From Sphingomonas psychrolutea (GTDB lineage: Bacteria > Pseudomonadota > Alphaproteobacteria > Sphingomonadales > Sphingomonadaceae), in NCBI RefSeq assembly GCF_014636175.1, contig NZ_BMDW01000002.1:62001-126000 (forward strand): 64,000 nucleotides of DNA, read 5' to 3'. This document shows, piece by piece, positions 54,139-63,003 of the stretch; position 1 is the first letter of the stretch, and every line of letters begins with the position of its first letter. The translations under genes and the position numbers were made by a program. Under the pieces are notes generated by a model. It saw only the letters and a program-made list of their open reading frames with translations. It made no database searches and was not told the DNA's origin.

Positions 54139-56730
54139 CTACTTCGAACCGAAGGCGTAGCGCAGCGTCACGCCGAGCTCGCGCGGCAGGGTCGTACGGA
54201 CCTGATCATAACCGGCTGGTGCAATGGCATAAGGGCCATAGACGTTGTTCACCGGGGTAACGCGGGCCAGTTCCGCCTGCTTGTCGAACACATTCTTGGC
54301 ATAGACGCCGAGGCTCCAGGCACTGTGCCCACCCGTCAAACCGGCATACAGATCGACGATGGCATAGGCCGGAGTCGACCGGAAAGCGCCCGCCTGTCTG
54401 AAGTTGCCGTAGTTGGGATTGTTTCCCTTGTAAGCGACGTTGAAGCGCAGATACCCGTCGAGCGCGTTGGTGAGCGGGATGTTGTAATTCCCGCTCGTAG
54501 TGGCCGAGAACGGGGCATCCTGATTCAGCACTTGACCGGCAACCGATGGGCAGAAGTTGATCGGATTGGCAGCGGTTACGGCAGCCGCCCCGGCGCAGTC
54601 ACCCGGATTGGACGGAACGAGTGCCCCCTTCGACTTGATCTGAGAATAAGCGAGCGTCGCGTTCAGCGTCAGATTCCTGATTGGCTGCGCGTTAATCTCA
54701 AGTTCGAACCCGCGAACCTGCGAATCGACGTTACGATAAAAGGCCAAGCTGGTCAGCGCGACCCGGCTCGACACCGTGTTGAAGTACTGAACGCCTTCGA
54801 AAGTCGTCAGCTGATTCTTGTAATCCAGCTGGAATACCGACGCATTGACCTGCAGGCGACGACCCCAGCTCGTCTTGATACCAACTTCGTAGGATTTGGC
54901 CGTTTCGGGCGCTGGCGTCACGAGATTGGTCGGCAGGCCGGGATTACTGATCGCGGGCAGGCCGGTGCGGAACGAGCTCCCCGTCGTCGCATAGGCGAGG
55001 ATATCGTCGGTGAATTTATGCGACAGCGAGAAATTATACAGCGCGGCGGTATATTTGTCGTTGTTGTTCTGGGTCGCATTGCCGACGCCAGCTGGCACGA
55101 CAGCATCGCACGTCCCCGGATACGCCGTGCTCGCGACGATGTTTGCACCCGAGAACGCGCCCACCACTGCGCACGATGTCACCAGCGGCTGGTACGCAGC
55201 GGGGAAACCCAGCCGAACGACGTTAAGATTGCCGATGTTGTTCAGCGCCGGGAAGGTAGTGATCGCCAGCGACACGGGCACCCGGTCACGCACGATTGCC
55301 AGCCCGCCGGTAAGTTCGGTTTTCGGGCTCAGGTGGAACTTCACATCGCCGTAGAACGAATCGAACACTTGTCCGATGCCGATATTCGTCGAGCTGTTGA
55401 GAACATACGCTGGGTTCGGCGTTCTGACCGCTCCCGGCAACGACGTCGGTCCGCCGAAGGCACCCGCGAGATAGACCGGCGCATTGAAGTTGAGGGTGCC
55501 CTGAGAATGCTTCGAAAACCAACCGATGTCATAATCGAACGGCCGGTCGGCATCTGGCATCGAAGATAGCCGGATTTCGTGTGTCGAGAATTCGGGCAGC
55601 CCAATATTGCTCGGCGAGGTATAGGATTCGAAGCCGGGGATCATGTTGAGCGGGTCCGAAGTCGTAAAGGTGGCCGGGCCGCGATTGAACTGACGGCCGA
55701 AGTTGTAGCTCAGCTTCTGGCCGAACACTTCCCAGCTGGCGTTGACTGTCAGCAGGTCAATCTTTTCTTTGAAAATGCTCGGCGCATCCTGAACCGATGC
55801 GCGCTGCCCGATTGTCAGCGCAGGGCCGTTGAAATTCGCCGGAATCGCACCGAGCGCTCCGAGGAAGGCGACTGGCGAAGCGGCAGCGCCCGGGCTGCCC
55901 GTGCCCACAACCTGATTGTAGAACAACTTGTCGGTCGTGCGGCGCTGATACATCCCCAGAATGCTCACCGTGTCGGTCGGCGTGAACAGCACTGTACCAC
56001 GGAACGAGCGGTCCTTGATGCTCGGCTTGATCGTGCTGTTTACGCTGTAGACCCGGTTGGCCTCGCTATTCTCGATATTGGTGGCGAGGCGAATGGCAAG
56101 GATGTCTTTGATGATCGGCACATTGATCGCGGCCTGCAAGTCCAGGTGATTGGCAGAGGCATAGAAGCCCTGCACATAGCCGCCGAATTCCGTCAGGTTG
56201 GGCTTTTTGGTGGCGATCGTAACGGCACCCGATATCGACGGCGCCCCGCGCGACGTCCCTTGCGGCCCGCGCAGCACTTCGATCTGGCCGATATCGAACA
56301 GCGACACGACGGTGTTGCCCGGATCGAACGGCACTTCGTTGAAATAGATCGGTGTGGCTGGCGTGCCCGAGCCCGGACGCCACGAAACGCCGCGTAGCGA
56401 AACCTGCGTGGAGGCGGCGTCGTTGACGAGAGTCAGGCCCGGCGCCAGCTTGCTGAGTTCATCCGCCGACGTGATCGCAAGCTGCGAGAGCTTGTCGCCC
56501 GTGACAACCTGAACGCTGACCGGCACGTCCTGCAAGCGCTCGTCCGAGCGGCGCGCGGTGACGATGATGTCGGCTTCGACGACGGCTCTTTCGTCCGCGG
56601 GGGCGGGGGCAGGCGCAGTCTGCGCCAGCGCCGCAATTGGCCCGCACAATGACAATGTTCCAACCGACGCCAGAAGCGCGACCCGGAACGTCCGCGACAT
56701 GTTAATCTGCTGTGGTGCCTGAAGGCGCAT
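54139..56730 (-). CDS. TonB-dependent outer-membrane receptor
   Basis: 863 residues from ATG 56730, six bases after GGGGAG. Signal peptide ending AALAQ, TonB-box region DIIVTARRS, plug with VLRGPQGTSRGAPSISGAV and a long barrel ending VTLRYAFGSK. It is longer than the other two receptors and its plug departs from the LYG(R/Q)NATGG form, so its substrate is probably different. It is monocistronic up to the terminator at 54089. Upstream lies an inverted GAATGCA/TGCATTC pair. Confidence 0.94.
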   Translation of the reverse strand: MRLQAPQQINMSRTFRVALLASVGTLSLCGPIAALAQTAPAPAPADERAVVEADIIVTARRSDERLQDVPVSVQVVTGDKLSQLAITSADELSKLAPGLTLVNDAASTQVSLRGVSWRPGSGTPATPIYFNEVPFDPGNTVVSLFDIGQIEVLRGPQGTSRGAPSISGAVTIATKKPNLTEFGGYVQGFYASANHLDLQAAINVPIIKDILAIRLATNIENSEANRVYSVNSTIKPSIKDRSFRGTVLFTPTDTVSILGMYQRRTTDKLFYNQVVGTGSPGAAASPVAFLGALGAIPANFNGPALTIGQRASVQDAPSIFKEKIDLLTVNASWEVFGQKLSYNFGRQFNRGPATFTTSDPLNMIPGFESYTSPSNIGLPEFSTHEIRLSSMPDADRPFDYDIGWFSKHSQGTLNFNAPVYLAGAFGGPTSLPGAVRTPNPAYVLNSSTNIGIGQVFDSFYGDVKFHLSPKTELTGGLAIVRDRVPVSLAITTFPALNNIGNLNVVRLGFPAAYQPLVTSCAVVGAFSGANIVASTAYPGTCDAVVPAGVGNATQNNNDKYTAALYNFSLSHKFTDDILAYATTGSSFRTGLPAISNPGLPTNLVTPAPETAKSYEVGIKTSWGRRLQVNASVFQLDYKNQLTTFEGVQYFNTVSSRVALTSLAFYRNVDSQVRGFELEINAQPIRNLTLNATLAYSQIKSKGALVPSNPGDCAGAAAVTAANPINFCPSVAGQVLNQDAPFSATTSGNYNIPLTNALDGYLRFNVAYKGNNPNYGNFRQAGAFRSTPAYAIVDLYAGLTGGHSAWSLGVYAKNVFDKQAELARVTPVNNVYGPYAIAPAGYDQVRTTLPRELGVTLRYAFGSK

Positions 56731-56813
56731 CACCATCTCCCCATTAGTTGCTGTGACCCTCCCTGTCGGGATCACTTGAACATCTTGATCTCGATCTAAT
56801 TGGGGCGCTCAAA

Positions 56814-56844
56814 GAATGCAATGACAAAAGCGCATTGTGCATTC
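56814..56844. promoter_or_regulatory. Inverted repeat with CATTG core upstream of TonB receptor
   Basis: GAATGCA (56814-56820) and TGCATTC (56838-56844) are perfect arms; the right half contains GCGCATTGTGCATT. It sits about 90 bases upstream of the receptor start and shares GCGCATTG with 8952 and 58577. Confidence 0.45.
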
Positions 56845-56922
56845 CGACGAGACGTTCGCCCGTGTTCCCGACAGCGGGAGTCAGCCGCGGATGGGCACTA
56901 ACCCTCCAGGTTACGGAAATGT

Positions 56923-58503
56923 TTAGCCTATTTCACCCGCCGACCGCGCCCGCGCCAGACGCACCTCCGGCGTCTCCCGGCCGATCCGCCGGGCAGCCAG
57001 CACCAGCATGGTTGCGGCCAAGGGCACAAATGCGAGGAGGCCGTAAAGACCGGTCGTGAGCGATCCAGTGATCGTGCTGATCTTCCCGGCCCAATAAGGC
57101 CCGAATCCCGACGAAATGACGATCATCACGAGCGTGAAAATTGCCGCCGCTGCACCGCGCATCCGCACCAGCACCAGATCTTGTACCAGTCCGGCAAAGG
57201 CACCCGGCCACGACATCGAGAAGAATGTCAGCACGCAGAACGCAGCGACAAATCCCCCCAGCGTTGTGGCGCTTAGGAGAATGAAAAGCATTGGCACCGG
57301 CACGGCAAGCGCAACCAGCGCAATCCAGATCGGCGCGCGCAGATCGCGGCGTTTCCACCAATCGGACAGGAAACCGCCAATGATAACGCTGATCGCCGCC
57401 GATCCCAATTGCGCAAGCCCAAGGGCTATACCGATCTGCCCGGCGGTGCCCGGCAATGTCCGCATGGCATAGGGCGCCGCCCAGATGCTGACCGTGCCGA
57501 CAAAGCAGGTCAGAAACGCCCCGCCAAGCATCGAGAACATGAACGTGGGGCAGCCGAACGTCAGCGCATAGAGCGGGCGATCGACGTGGCGCAGCACCTG
57601 TGCCCAGGTCGCGATCGAATAGGCCCCGATGCCCACCGCGATCCATTGCGCCCAATCCCCGGTCAGGCTGCCGATCACGGTCGCCGTGATCGTTAACACC
57701 GCCAAAAATACAATGTTCGATACAGCTGCGCGCTTACCGCCGACCCGGGCCAGCGCGAAGAGCGTGAAAGGCGGGATCGCGGCGGAAAGTTCCCGTAGGA
57801 TGAGGGTACGCGCGGGCACCGTGACATGTCCCGCCGGGCGCGGCGGCTCGCGGAGGAAGGCAATCAGGATCGCCAGAAGAATGCCGGGGATTCCGACAAT
57901 CAGAAAACTCGCGCGCCAGTTTGACACGCTGCACGCATTGCCGGGAAAGCTGTGGCACCACTGCGACCAGTTCTGGATGAGCAATCCCCCCAGCACGAGC
58001 GAACCACCGATCCCGAAATGCACGCTGGCCAAATAAGTGCCCAGCACGGCCGCCCGGTTGCGGGCGGGGAAATAATCGCACAGCAGCGAATGCGCCACGG
58101 GACTGGCGGTTGCCTCGCCGACCCCGACACCGATGCGCGCGACCCCGAGGCCGAAGAAACTCGTCGCCCCGCCCCCCACTGCCGTCATTGCGGACCACAG
58201 CGCCAGCCCGAACGCCATAAGCCGGGTACGGCTGAGCACATCGGCGATGCGCCCCATCGGGATCCCCAAGACCCCGTAAAGCACCGAGAAAGCGGTACCG
58301 AGCAGGAAGCCGAGCTGGGCATCGGTCAAGCGGAGTTCCGCCTGAATGGCCGGTGCCAAAATCGAGACGATTTGCCGGTCGAGATAATTGAACAGGTTGG
58401 CGAGAATCAACAGGAACAGCGCGTAATAGGCATAGGGCGTGGCGCGCTGAACCCCAGCCTGACCGGTTCCGACCGCTGCGGCATTGCTCGCCTGGGGTGC
58501 CAT
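56923..58503 (-). CDS. MFS transporter, Spinster type
   Basis: 526 residues from ATG 58503 with GAGG six bases upstream; ATG 58509 is the alternative. Helix 1 ends in NLFNYLDRQIVSILAPAIQ, and the signatures GILGIPMGRIADVLSRTR-like (VLGIPMGRIADVLSRTRL) and GVGVGEATASPVAHSLL are those of Spinster-like MFS in alphaproteobacterial catabolic loci. There are about twelve helices and a short cytoplasmic tail. It imports or exports an amphipathic or aromatic compound; which is unknown. Its promoter carries the CAATGC-type site. Confidence 0.9.
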   Translation of the reverse strand: MAPQASNAAAVGTGQAGVQRATPYAYYALFLLILANLFNYLDRQIVSILAPAIQAELRLTDAQLGFLLGTAFSVLYGVLGIPMGRIADVLSRTRLMAFGLALWSAMTAVGGGATSFFGLGVARIGVGVGEATASPVAHSLLCDYFPARNRAAVLGTYLASVHFGIGGSLVLGGLLIQNWSQWCHSFPGNACSVSNWRASFLIVGIPGILLAILIAFLREPPRPAGHVTVPARTLILRELSAAIPPFTLFALARVGGKRAAVSNIVFLAVLTITATVIGSLTGDWAQWIAVGIGAYSIATWAQVLRHVDRPLYALTFGCPTFMFSMLGGAFLTCFVGTVSIWAAPYAMRTLPGTAGQIGIALGLAQLGSAAISVIIGGFLSDWWKRRDLRAPIWIALVALAVPVPMLFILLSATTLGGFVAAFCVLTFFSMSWPGAFAGLVQDLVLVRMRGAAAAIFTLVMIVISSGFGPYWAGKISTITGSLTTGLYGLLAFVPLAATMLVLAARRIGRETPEVRLARARSAGEIG

Positions 58504-58573
58504 GCTCATCCTCGCTTCGATTCAACGTTCGTGAACCTCACCCTAAAATGCTGCGGCAATAATGCAACACACC

Positions 58574-58586
58574 TTGCGCATTGTGT
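58574..58586. promoter_or_regulatory. CAATGC-type operator candidate
   Basis: TTGCGCATTGTGT lies 71 bases upstream of the MFS start at 58503. It matches TTGCGCATTGCGT at 8950 in 12 of 13 positions, the best pair found in the window. Confidence 0.5.
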
Positions 58587-58602
58587 AAACGATATGTTTC
58601 GG

Positions 58603-59658
58603 TCAACGCGCGAGGTAGCGGGCCGTCTCGCTTCCGGGTTCGGCCGCCGCCGCCATCCCGCGCAAGACCTGCATCCGCACGCCGAGGCATTCCATCTTGA
58701 ACACGACGAAAATTTCGTACCACTCGATGTCGGCTGCGGATTTCCCCGAAACTTCCGACCAGAGCGCAATCGTCTCGTCGCGCGACCCCATGCCGTCGAG
58801 CACAGGAATGCCGCGCCCATCGGTCTGGACATAGTCGCTATAGAGCCACCAGCCGAGATCGTGCAGCGCCCCGCCGAGTGAAGGCTGCTCCCAGTCCATC
58901 ACCGCTGCGACGCTGAAATCGTCGGCGATCATCATGTTACCCAGACGCGCATCGCCCCAGACGATGCCAGCGGGGCGGTTGGCCGGTTTGCGCGCGAGCA
59001 ATCGGTCGAACCCGTCGCGCAGCAGCACGCGTTGCCCGGCCGGATCGATCCAGCCGAGATAGCGCCGCCAGCGGTCGGTTTCCTGATCGAAATCCTCGGC
59101 GAAGTCGCCTGGCAGGTTGAGGAAAGCGCCATCGGCGATCGGCACCGTCTGGATTAAAGCGAGCTGCGTCACCGCATCGTGCCACATCCGCCGCCGGTCC
59201 GCAGGGGCGGCATCCACTAGCCAACCGCTCTGCGAATAGGGCGGATAACTGACCGCAACGCGCCCCGCGACCTTTTCCATCACGAAGAACGGTGCGCCCA
59301 GCAGCGCGGGGTCGTGCTCGATCCACAGCGCTTGCGCGACCCGCACCTGTCCGCTGTCGTGCATGACCTGCATCAGCCGATATTGCTGGTCGAACATGTC
59401 GTCCTGATAAACGAAGTGGCGGGTGGGCTTGATGCGGACGACCATGCCGCGATGTTCGGTGCGCGCGCCGTCGGTCCATGTCGCATCGAACAGGATCGTC
59501 TCATGCGACATGCCCGCGCCGAGCGGATAGCGCAGATCGGTGAGACGGATATCACGCACCGTCGGCATCCGGTCGCCGAGCCACCCGACGAGCGCGTCGG
59601 CTAGCGTATCGAGATCGCGCACATTCGGTGCGACGATCGCGGGACCATTGGTGTTCAT
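58603..59658 (-). CDS. APH-type phosphotransferase
   Basis: 351 residues. Kinase-like fold: ATP-site region VVRIKPTRH, catalytic loop IVWGDARLGNMM (Trp in the place of His in HGD), metal Asp in VMDWEQPSLGG. Members phosphorylate small molecules with ATP; the ACAD10/11-type kinases are the nearest familiar pattern. It stands alone on the minus strand, divergent from another APH-type gene at 59743, with 84 bases between. Confidence 0.83.
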   Translation of the reverse strand: MNTNGPAIVAPNVRDLDTLADALVGWLGDRMPTVRDIRLTDLRYPLGAGMSHETILFDATWTDGARTEHRGMVVRIKPTRHFVYQDDMFDQQYRLMQVMHDSGQVRVAQALWIEHDPALLGAPFFVMEKVAGRVAVSYPPYSQSGWLVDAAPADRRRMWHDAVTQLALIQTVPIADGAFLNLPGDFAEDFDQETDRWRRYLGWIDPAGQRVLLRDGFDRLLARKPANRPAGIVWGDARLGNMMIADDFSVAAVMDWEQPSLGGALHDLGWWLYSDYVQTDGRGIPVLDGMGSRDETIALWSEVSGKSAADIEWYEIFVVFKMECLGVRMQVLRGMAAAAEPGSETARYLAR

Positions 59659-59742
59659 CTGGTATTCTCCCTGTCTGTTGATTGACGCCGCCGCCGCCGG
59701 TGTCCAGTGACAAGCCGGACTCCGACACCGACGGGAATCGAT

Positions 59743-60792
59743 ATGCCCTTTTCATTCGACCCGGCACCGGCTCGGCTCGACGATGTGCTCGACCCGGCGT
59801 GGCTGACGGGGGTGCTGTCGACCCGCTGGCCCGATGCCGTCGTGCGCGACGTGACGGTCATCGAGACGCTTGTCACGCAGGCGACCAAGGTGCGTCTCGC
59901 CCTCGATGTTGCAGGCGGCGGCGATGACGTGCCGACGCAAATCTGCATCAAAGGCATTCTTACGATGACGCAGGTACCGAGCACCGCCTCGGTCGTCGAA
60001 ACGCGCTTCTACCGCGACTGTGCCGCGCATCAGCCCGTCCGCGTCCCGCACTGCATCTATGCCGCGCTTAACGCGCCGGGCGACAATGGCGTGATCGTCA
60101 TGCGTGACGAAATCGCAGCGGGCGGCACCTTCCTGTCGGCGCTGGTGCCATTCACTCCCGATGAAGCGCGCCAGACGCTGGAGCAGTTGGCGCAATTTCA
60201 TGCCGCTGGATGGCACGACCGCCCGCTGTTCGATCAGCCATGGGTGCCGCGCTTTCTCGACCAGATCGGTGCCGCGCCGATCATGCCGCTCGATAGGCTC
60301 CAGGCGCTGCTGGATGGGCCGAAAGCAACGCGGTTGCCGCCCGCCATCAAGGACGCGGCGCGGTTGCAACGCGGCGTGACCGCACTTGCCGCGCAAATCC
60401 GCGAGCGCCCCGCCTGCCTCGTCCACGGTGATGCCCATGCCGGGAACATCTATCGCTGCGCAGAGGGCTTCGGCCTCGTCGATTGGCAAATCCTGCAAAA
60501 GGGCGAATGGGCGCAAGACATTGCCTATCATCTCGCCGCCGTGCTCTCGCCCGTCGACCGGCGCGCGCACGAACGCGCCCTGCTCGACCATTATCGCGAC
60601 CGGCTTGCGGCGCTCGGCGGCCCCCGGCTTGACGCTGAAGAGGCCTGGCGGCGATACCGTGCCGCAATGCTCTACGGCTATTTCCTGTGGGCGATCACCC
60701 AGCGAGTCGATCCAGCGATCACCGAGGTGTTCACCCACCGCCTCGGCACCGCGGTCGACGACCTCGACAGTTTTGCCGCGGTCGCCGACTGA
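59743..60792 (+). CDS. APH-type phosphotransferase
   Basis: 349 residues from ATG 59743; a GTG 12 codons earlier is possible. ATP site QICIKGIL, catalytic loop LVHGDAHAGNIY and metal Asp in GLVDWQILQKGEW. It is a third small-molecule kinase in the window, only distantly similar to the one at 58603. It is convergent with the small EthD-like gene at 60801. Substrate unknown; a hydroxylated CoA ester or carboxylic acid would fit the context. Confidence 0.85.
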   Translation: MPFSFDPAPARLDDVLDPAWLTGVLSTRWPDAVVRDVTVIETLVTQATKVRLALDVAGGGDDVPTQICIKGILTMTQVPSTASVVETRFYRDCAAHQPVRVPHCIYAALNAPGDNGVIVMRDEIAAGGTFLSALVPFTPDEARQTLEQLAQFHAAGWHDRPLFDQPWVPRFLDQIGAAPIMPLDRLQALLDGPKATRLPPAIKDAARLQRGVTALAAQIRERPACLVHGDAHAGNIYRCAEGFGLVDWQILQKGEWAQDIAYHLAAVLSPVDRRAHERALLDHYRDRLAALGGPRLDAEEAWRRYRAAMLYGYFLWAITQRVDPAITEVFTHRLGTAVDDLDSFAAVAD

Positions 60793-60800
60793 TCGGCGCG

Positions 60801-61118
60801 TCAGCTTTCGACCCTAACGCCTTGCGACATGGCGACGATTGACAGAGTCAGTGAGCTGTCCATCAGGTCCGACAGCACAAGCTGTGCCTTGGCCATATTG
60901 CCGAGCACCGCCATCGGATCGCCCTCAAGCCCGTAGATCAGCATGAAATCCCAGGCCGGAACGCCGTCCGGTGCCTTCAGCGGCATCACCGTGTGCCGTT
61001 CTGCCGAGACCAGCCCCGGCACCGCCAACAGATCGGGAATGTGTGTTTCGTCATACCATTTGGCCAGTGCCTCGGCCTGCCCCGGCTTTGCCTTTGCCAT
61101 TACAATCATCTTGTTCAT
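60801..61118 (-). CDS. EthD-like dimeric alpha/beta-barrel protein
   Basis: 105 residues of ferredoxin-like fold (MNKMIVMAKAKPGQAEAL, WYDETHIPDLLAVPGL). Paralogue of 34178-34513. The start overlaps the LysR stop by four bases (ATGA), so it is translated together with a regulator, which is an unusual partner for such a protein. Function unknown; ligand-binding or a small monooxygenase are options. Confidence 0.75.
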   Translation of the reverse strand: MNKMIVMAKAKPGQAEALAKWYDETHIPDLLAVPGLVSAERHTVMPLKAPDGVPAWDFMLIYGLEGDPMAVLGNMAKAQLVLSDLMDSSLTLSIVAMSQGVRVES

Positions 61119-62065
61119 TGTCGTGCCTCTGCTGCGGTTATGAGATTGATCGGGGGGGCGACGTCGAGCCATTCAGGGTGTGCCGCAATGAGCGACTTGG
61201 CCACCTCGACGAACGCCGCCGCAGTCGCGCTCAGATGGTCGGGACGCCAGACCATGACGAGTTCCCAACGCATATAGGCCGGCATGTCCGTGATCGGCAG
61301 AAAAGTGACATTGGGTGTTTGCCGCAACGCCGCAGTCCCGGCGACGATGCCGCAGCCGAGGCCCACACTCACCAGACTGAGCGTCGTGTTGGTCTGGGTC
61401 GCCTCCTGCGTGACCCTGGGGATCACCCCTGCGCTCTTGAACATCGACAGCACGTCATAGCCCTGTGGCGCAAGTTTGCGCGGTGCTGAGATAAAATCCT
61501 GCTCAGCGAGCGTAGCCAGCGAGACCGACGCGTGCCGGGCCAAGGCTGAGTCGCCGGGAACCGCCGCCAGAAAGGCAGAGCGTTCGACCAGTAAGGATTC
61601 GCACCGTTCGATCTGGTCGGTTGCGGCGGTGACGAAGCCGATGTCGAATTCGCCCGCCAGCATCCCCGGCATCTGCTCGGGCGATGACTTTTCGTAGAGC
61701 AAGGTGTTCACATGCCGGTGCGTTTCGCGGCATGTCGCGAGCAGCTGCGGCAGGAAGCGGTAGAGCGCCGGGCCGACGAAGCTGATGCGAAGTTCGTCCT
61801 TATGCTCGGCGGCGCGCCGGGCCACCTTGCGCGACAGCTCGGCCTGGATAAGCGTTCTTCGTGCTTCGACAAGGAACGCGCGACCGGCATCGGTCATCTC
61901 GACGCCGCGCCGCGATCGGTTGAGCAGGGAAACGCCAAGATCGAGCTCGAGCCGCTGGATCGACTGGCTGAGTGGCGGTTGCGCGATGTTGAGGCGAAGT
62001 GCCGCTCGCCCGAAATGCAGTTCCTCGGCCACCGCGACAAAGTGGCGCATGTGCCGCAGGTCCAT
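61115..62065 (-). CDS. LysR-family transcriptional regulator
   Basis: 316 residues from ATG 62065 (MDLRHMRHFVAVAEELHFG). The N-terminal winged HTH spans residues 1-60 (AALRLNIAQPPLSQSIQRLE), followed by the effector-binding domain with two alpha/beta subdomains (LRISFVGPALYRF onward). It is divergent from an SDR at 62212 with 146 bases between, the usual arrangement for LysR control of the neighbour. It is the only transcription factor in the window. The start of this protein is well supported, as the longer upstream frame overlaps the divergent promoter. Confidence 0.93.
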   Translation of the reverse strand: MDLRHMRHFVAVAEELHFGRAALRLNIAQPPLSQSIQRLELDLGVSLLNRSRRGVEMTDAGRAFLVEARRTLIQAELSRKVARRAAEHKDELRISFVGPALYRFLPQLLATCRETHRHVNTLLYEKSSPEQMPGMLAGEFDIGFVTAATDQIERCESLLVERSAFLAAVPGDSALARHASVSLATLAEQDFISAPRKLAPQGYDVLSMFKSAGVIPRVTQEATQTNTTLSLVSVGLGCGIVAGTAALRQTPNVTFLPITDMPAYMRWELVMVWRPDHLSATAAAFVEVAKSLIAAHPEWLDVAPPINLITAAEARQ

Positions 62066-62211
62066 CGATCCTCGCTCCCCTTGTCGGTCGACCGCATCTG
62101 GGGCCAACGCCTTATGCGTAAATCCGAATTTGCCGCGCATCAAACGATTCCGGCTGCAATCGCGGATAAATGCTATTAGGCTTGTGCAATATAAAGCGGC
62201 GGAGATCGACA

Positions 62212-63003
62212 ATGAATTTCGGGTTGGACGGAAAGCGTATCCTTGTGCTCGGGGGCGGCCTCGGGATCGGCGAGGCGACTGTCCGGCTGATCGCGGCGGA
62301 GGGTGCGCACGTCGCCGTCGTCGACCGCGAGCTGGAGCGCGCGAAGGCCGTCGCTGATGCGGTTACGGCACGCGGCGGCACGGCGGCGGCGTTCTGCATC
62401 GACGTGCTCGACGACGACGCCCTCGTCGCTGGCATTGCGCAGATCGAGCGCGACTTCGGGCCACTCGACGGCATGGCAACGGTCATCGGCATGGCGGCGT
62501 GGGGGTCGCTGATCGATATCGACATGGCGACGTGGGACGCTGATCAGAACCGCAACCTTCGCTATTTCTTCCTCGCCGCTCGCGAAGTCGCACGCAGCAT
62601 GATGACGCGGCGCGTGGGCGGCAGCATCGTGTGCGTCGGATCGGTCAACGGCATCCGCTCCGCGCCGAATCACGGGGCCTATGGCGCGGCCAAGGCGGGT
62701 CTTATCAACCTCGTCGCCACCATGGCCACCGAATGGTCGCCGTTCGGCATCCGCGTCAATGTCGTCGCCCCCGGCCCGATCGTCACCCCGCGCATTCCGC
62801 ACACGGGCGAGGAAGGCGAGCGCAAGATGATGGTCAACGTCCCGATGCATCGCCGCGGCAGTGTCGAGGACATCGCCAAGGCGATCGCTTTCTTCCTATC
62901 CGACCTGTCGCCCTATATCACCGGCCAGACACTCGCGGTCGATGGTGGCTCGCTCGCCACCAATCCGTTTATCCCGCTGGCGGACGGGCACGTGCCGGCA
63001 TGA
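62212..63003 (+). CDS. SDR-family oxidoreductase
   Basis: 263 residues from ATG 62212 with GGAG upstream. Cofactor motif LGGGLGIG in place of TGxxxGIG, Ser in VGSVNG, YGAAK and PGPIVTPR, and C-terminal TGQTLAVDGGS. The NNAG motif is absent (TVIGMAAW), a deviation of uncertain effect. It is divergent from the LysR gene and overlaps the downstream hydrolase (ATGA). Confidence 0.88.
   Translation: MNFGLDGKRILVLGGGLGIGEATVRLIAAEGAHVAVVDRELERAKAVADAVTARGGTAAAFCIDVLDDDALVAGIAQIERDFGPLDGMATVIGMAAWGSLIDIDMATWDADQNRNLRYFFLAAREVARSMMTRRVGGSIVCVGSVNGIRSAPNHGAYGAAKAGLINLVATMATEWSPFGIRVNVVAPGPIVTPRIPHTGEEGERKMMVNVPMHRRGSVEDIAKAIAFFLSDLSPYITGQTLAVDGGSLATNPFIPLADGHVPA

Noticed and set aside
53080-55569. 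829-codon open frame on the plus strand
   Set aside because: Antisense to the hydrolase and TonB receptor, with Arg-rich composition and no recognisable motif.
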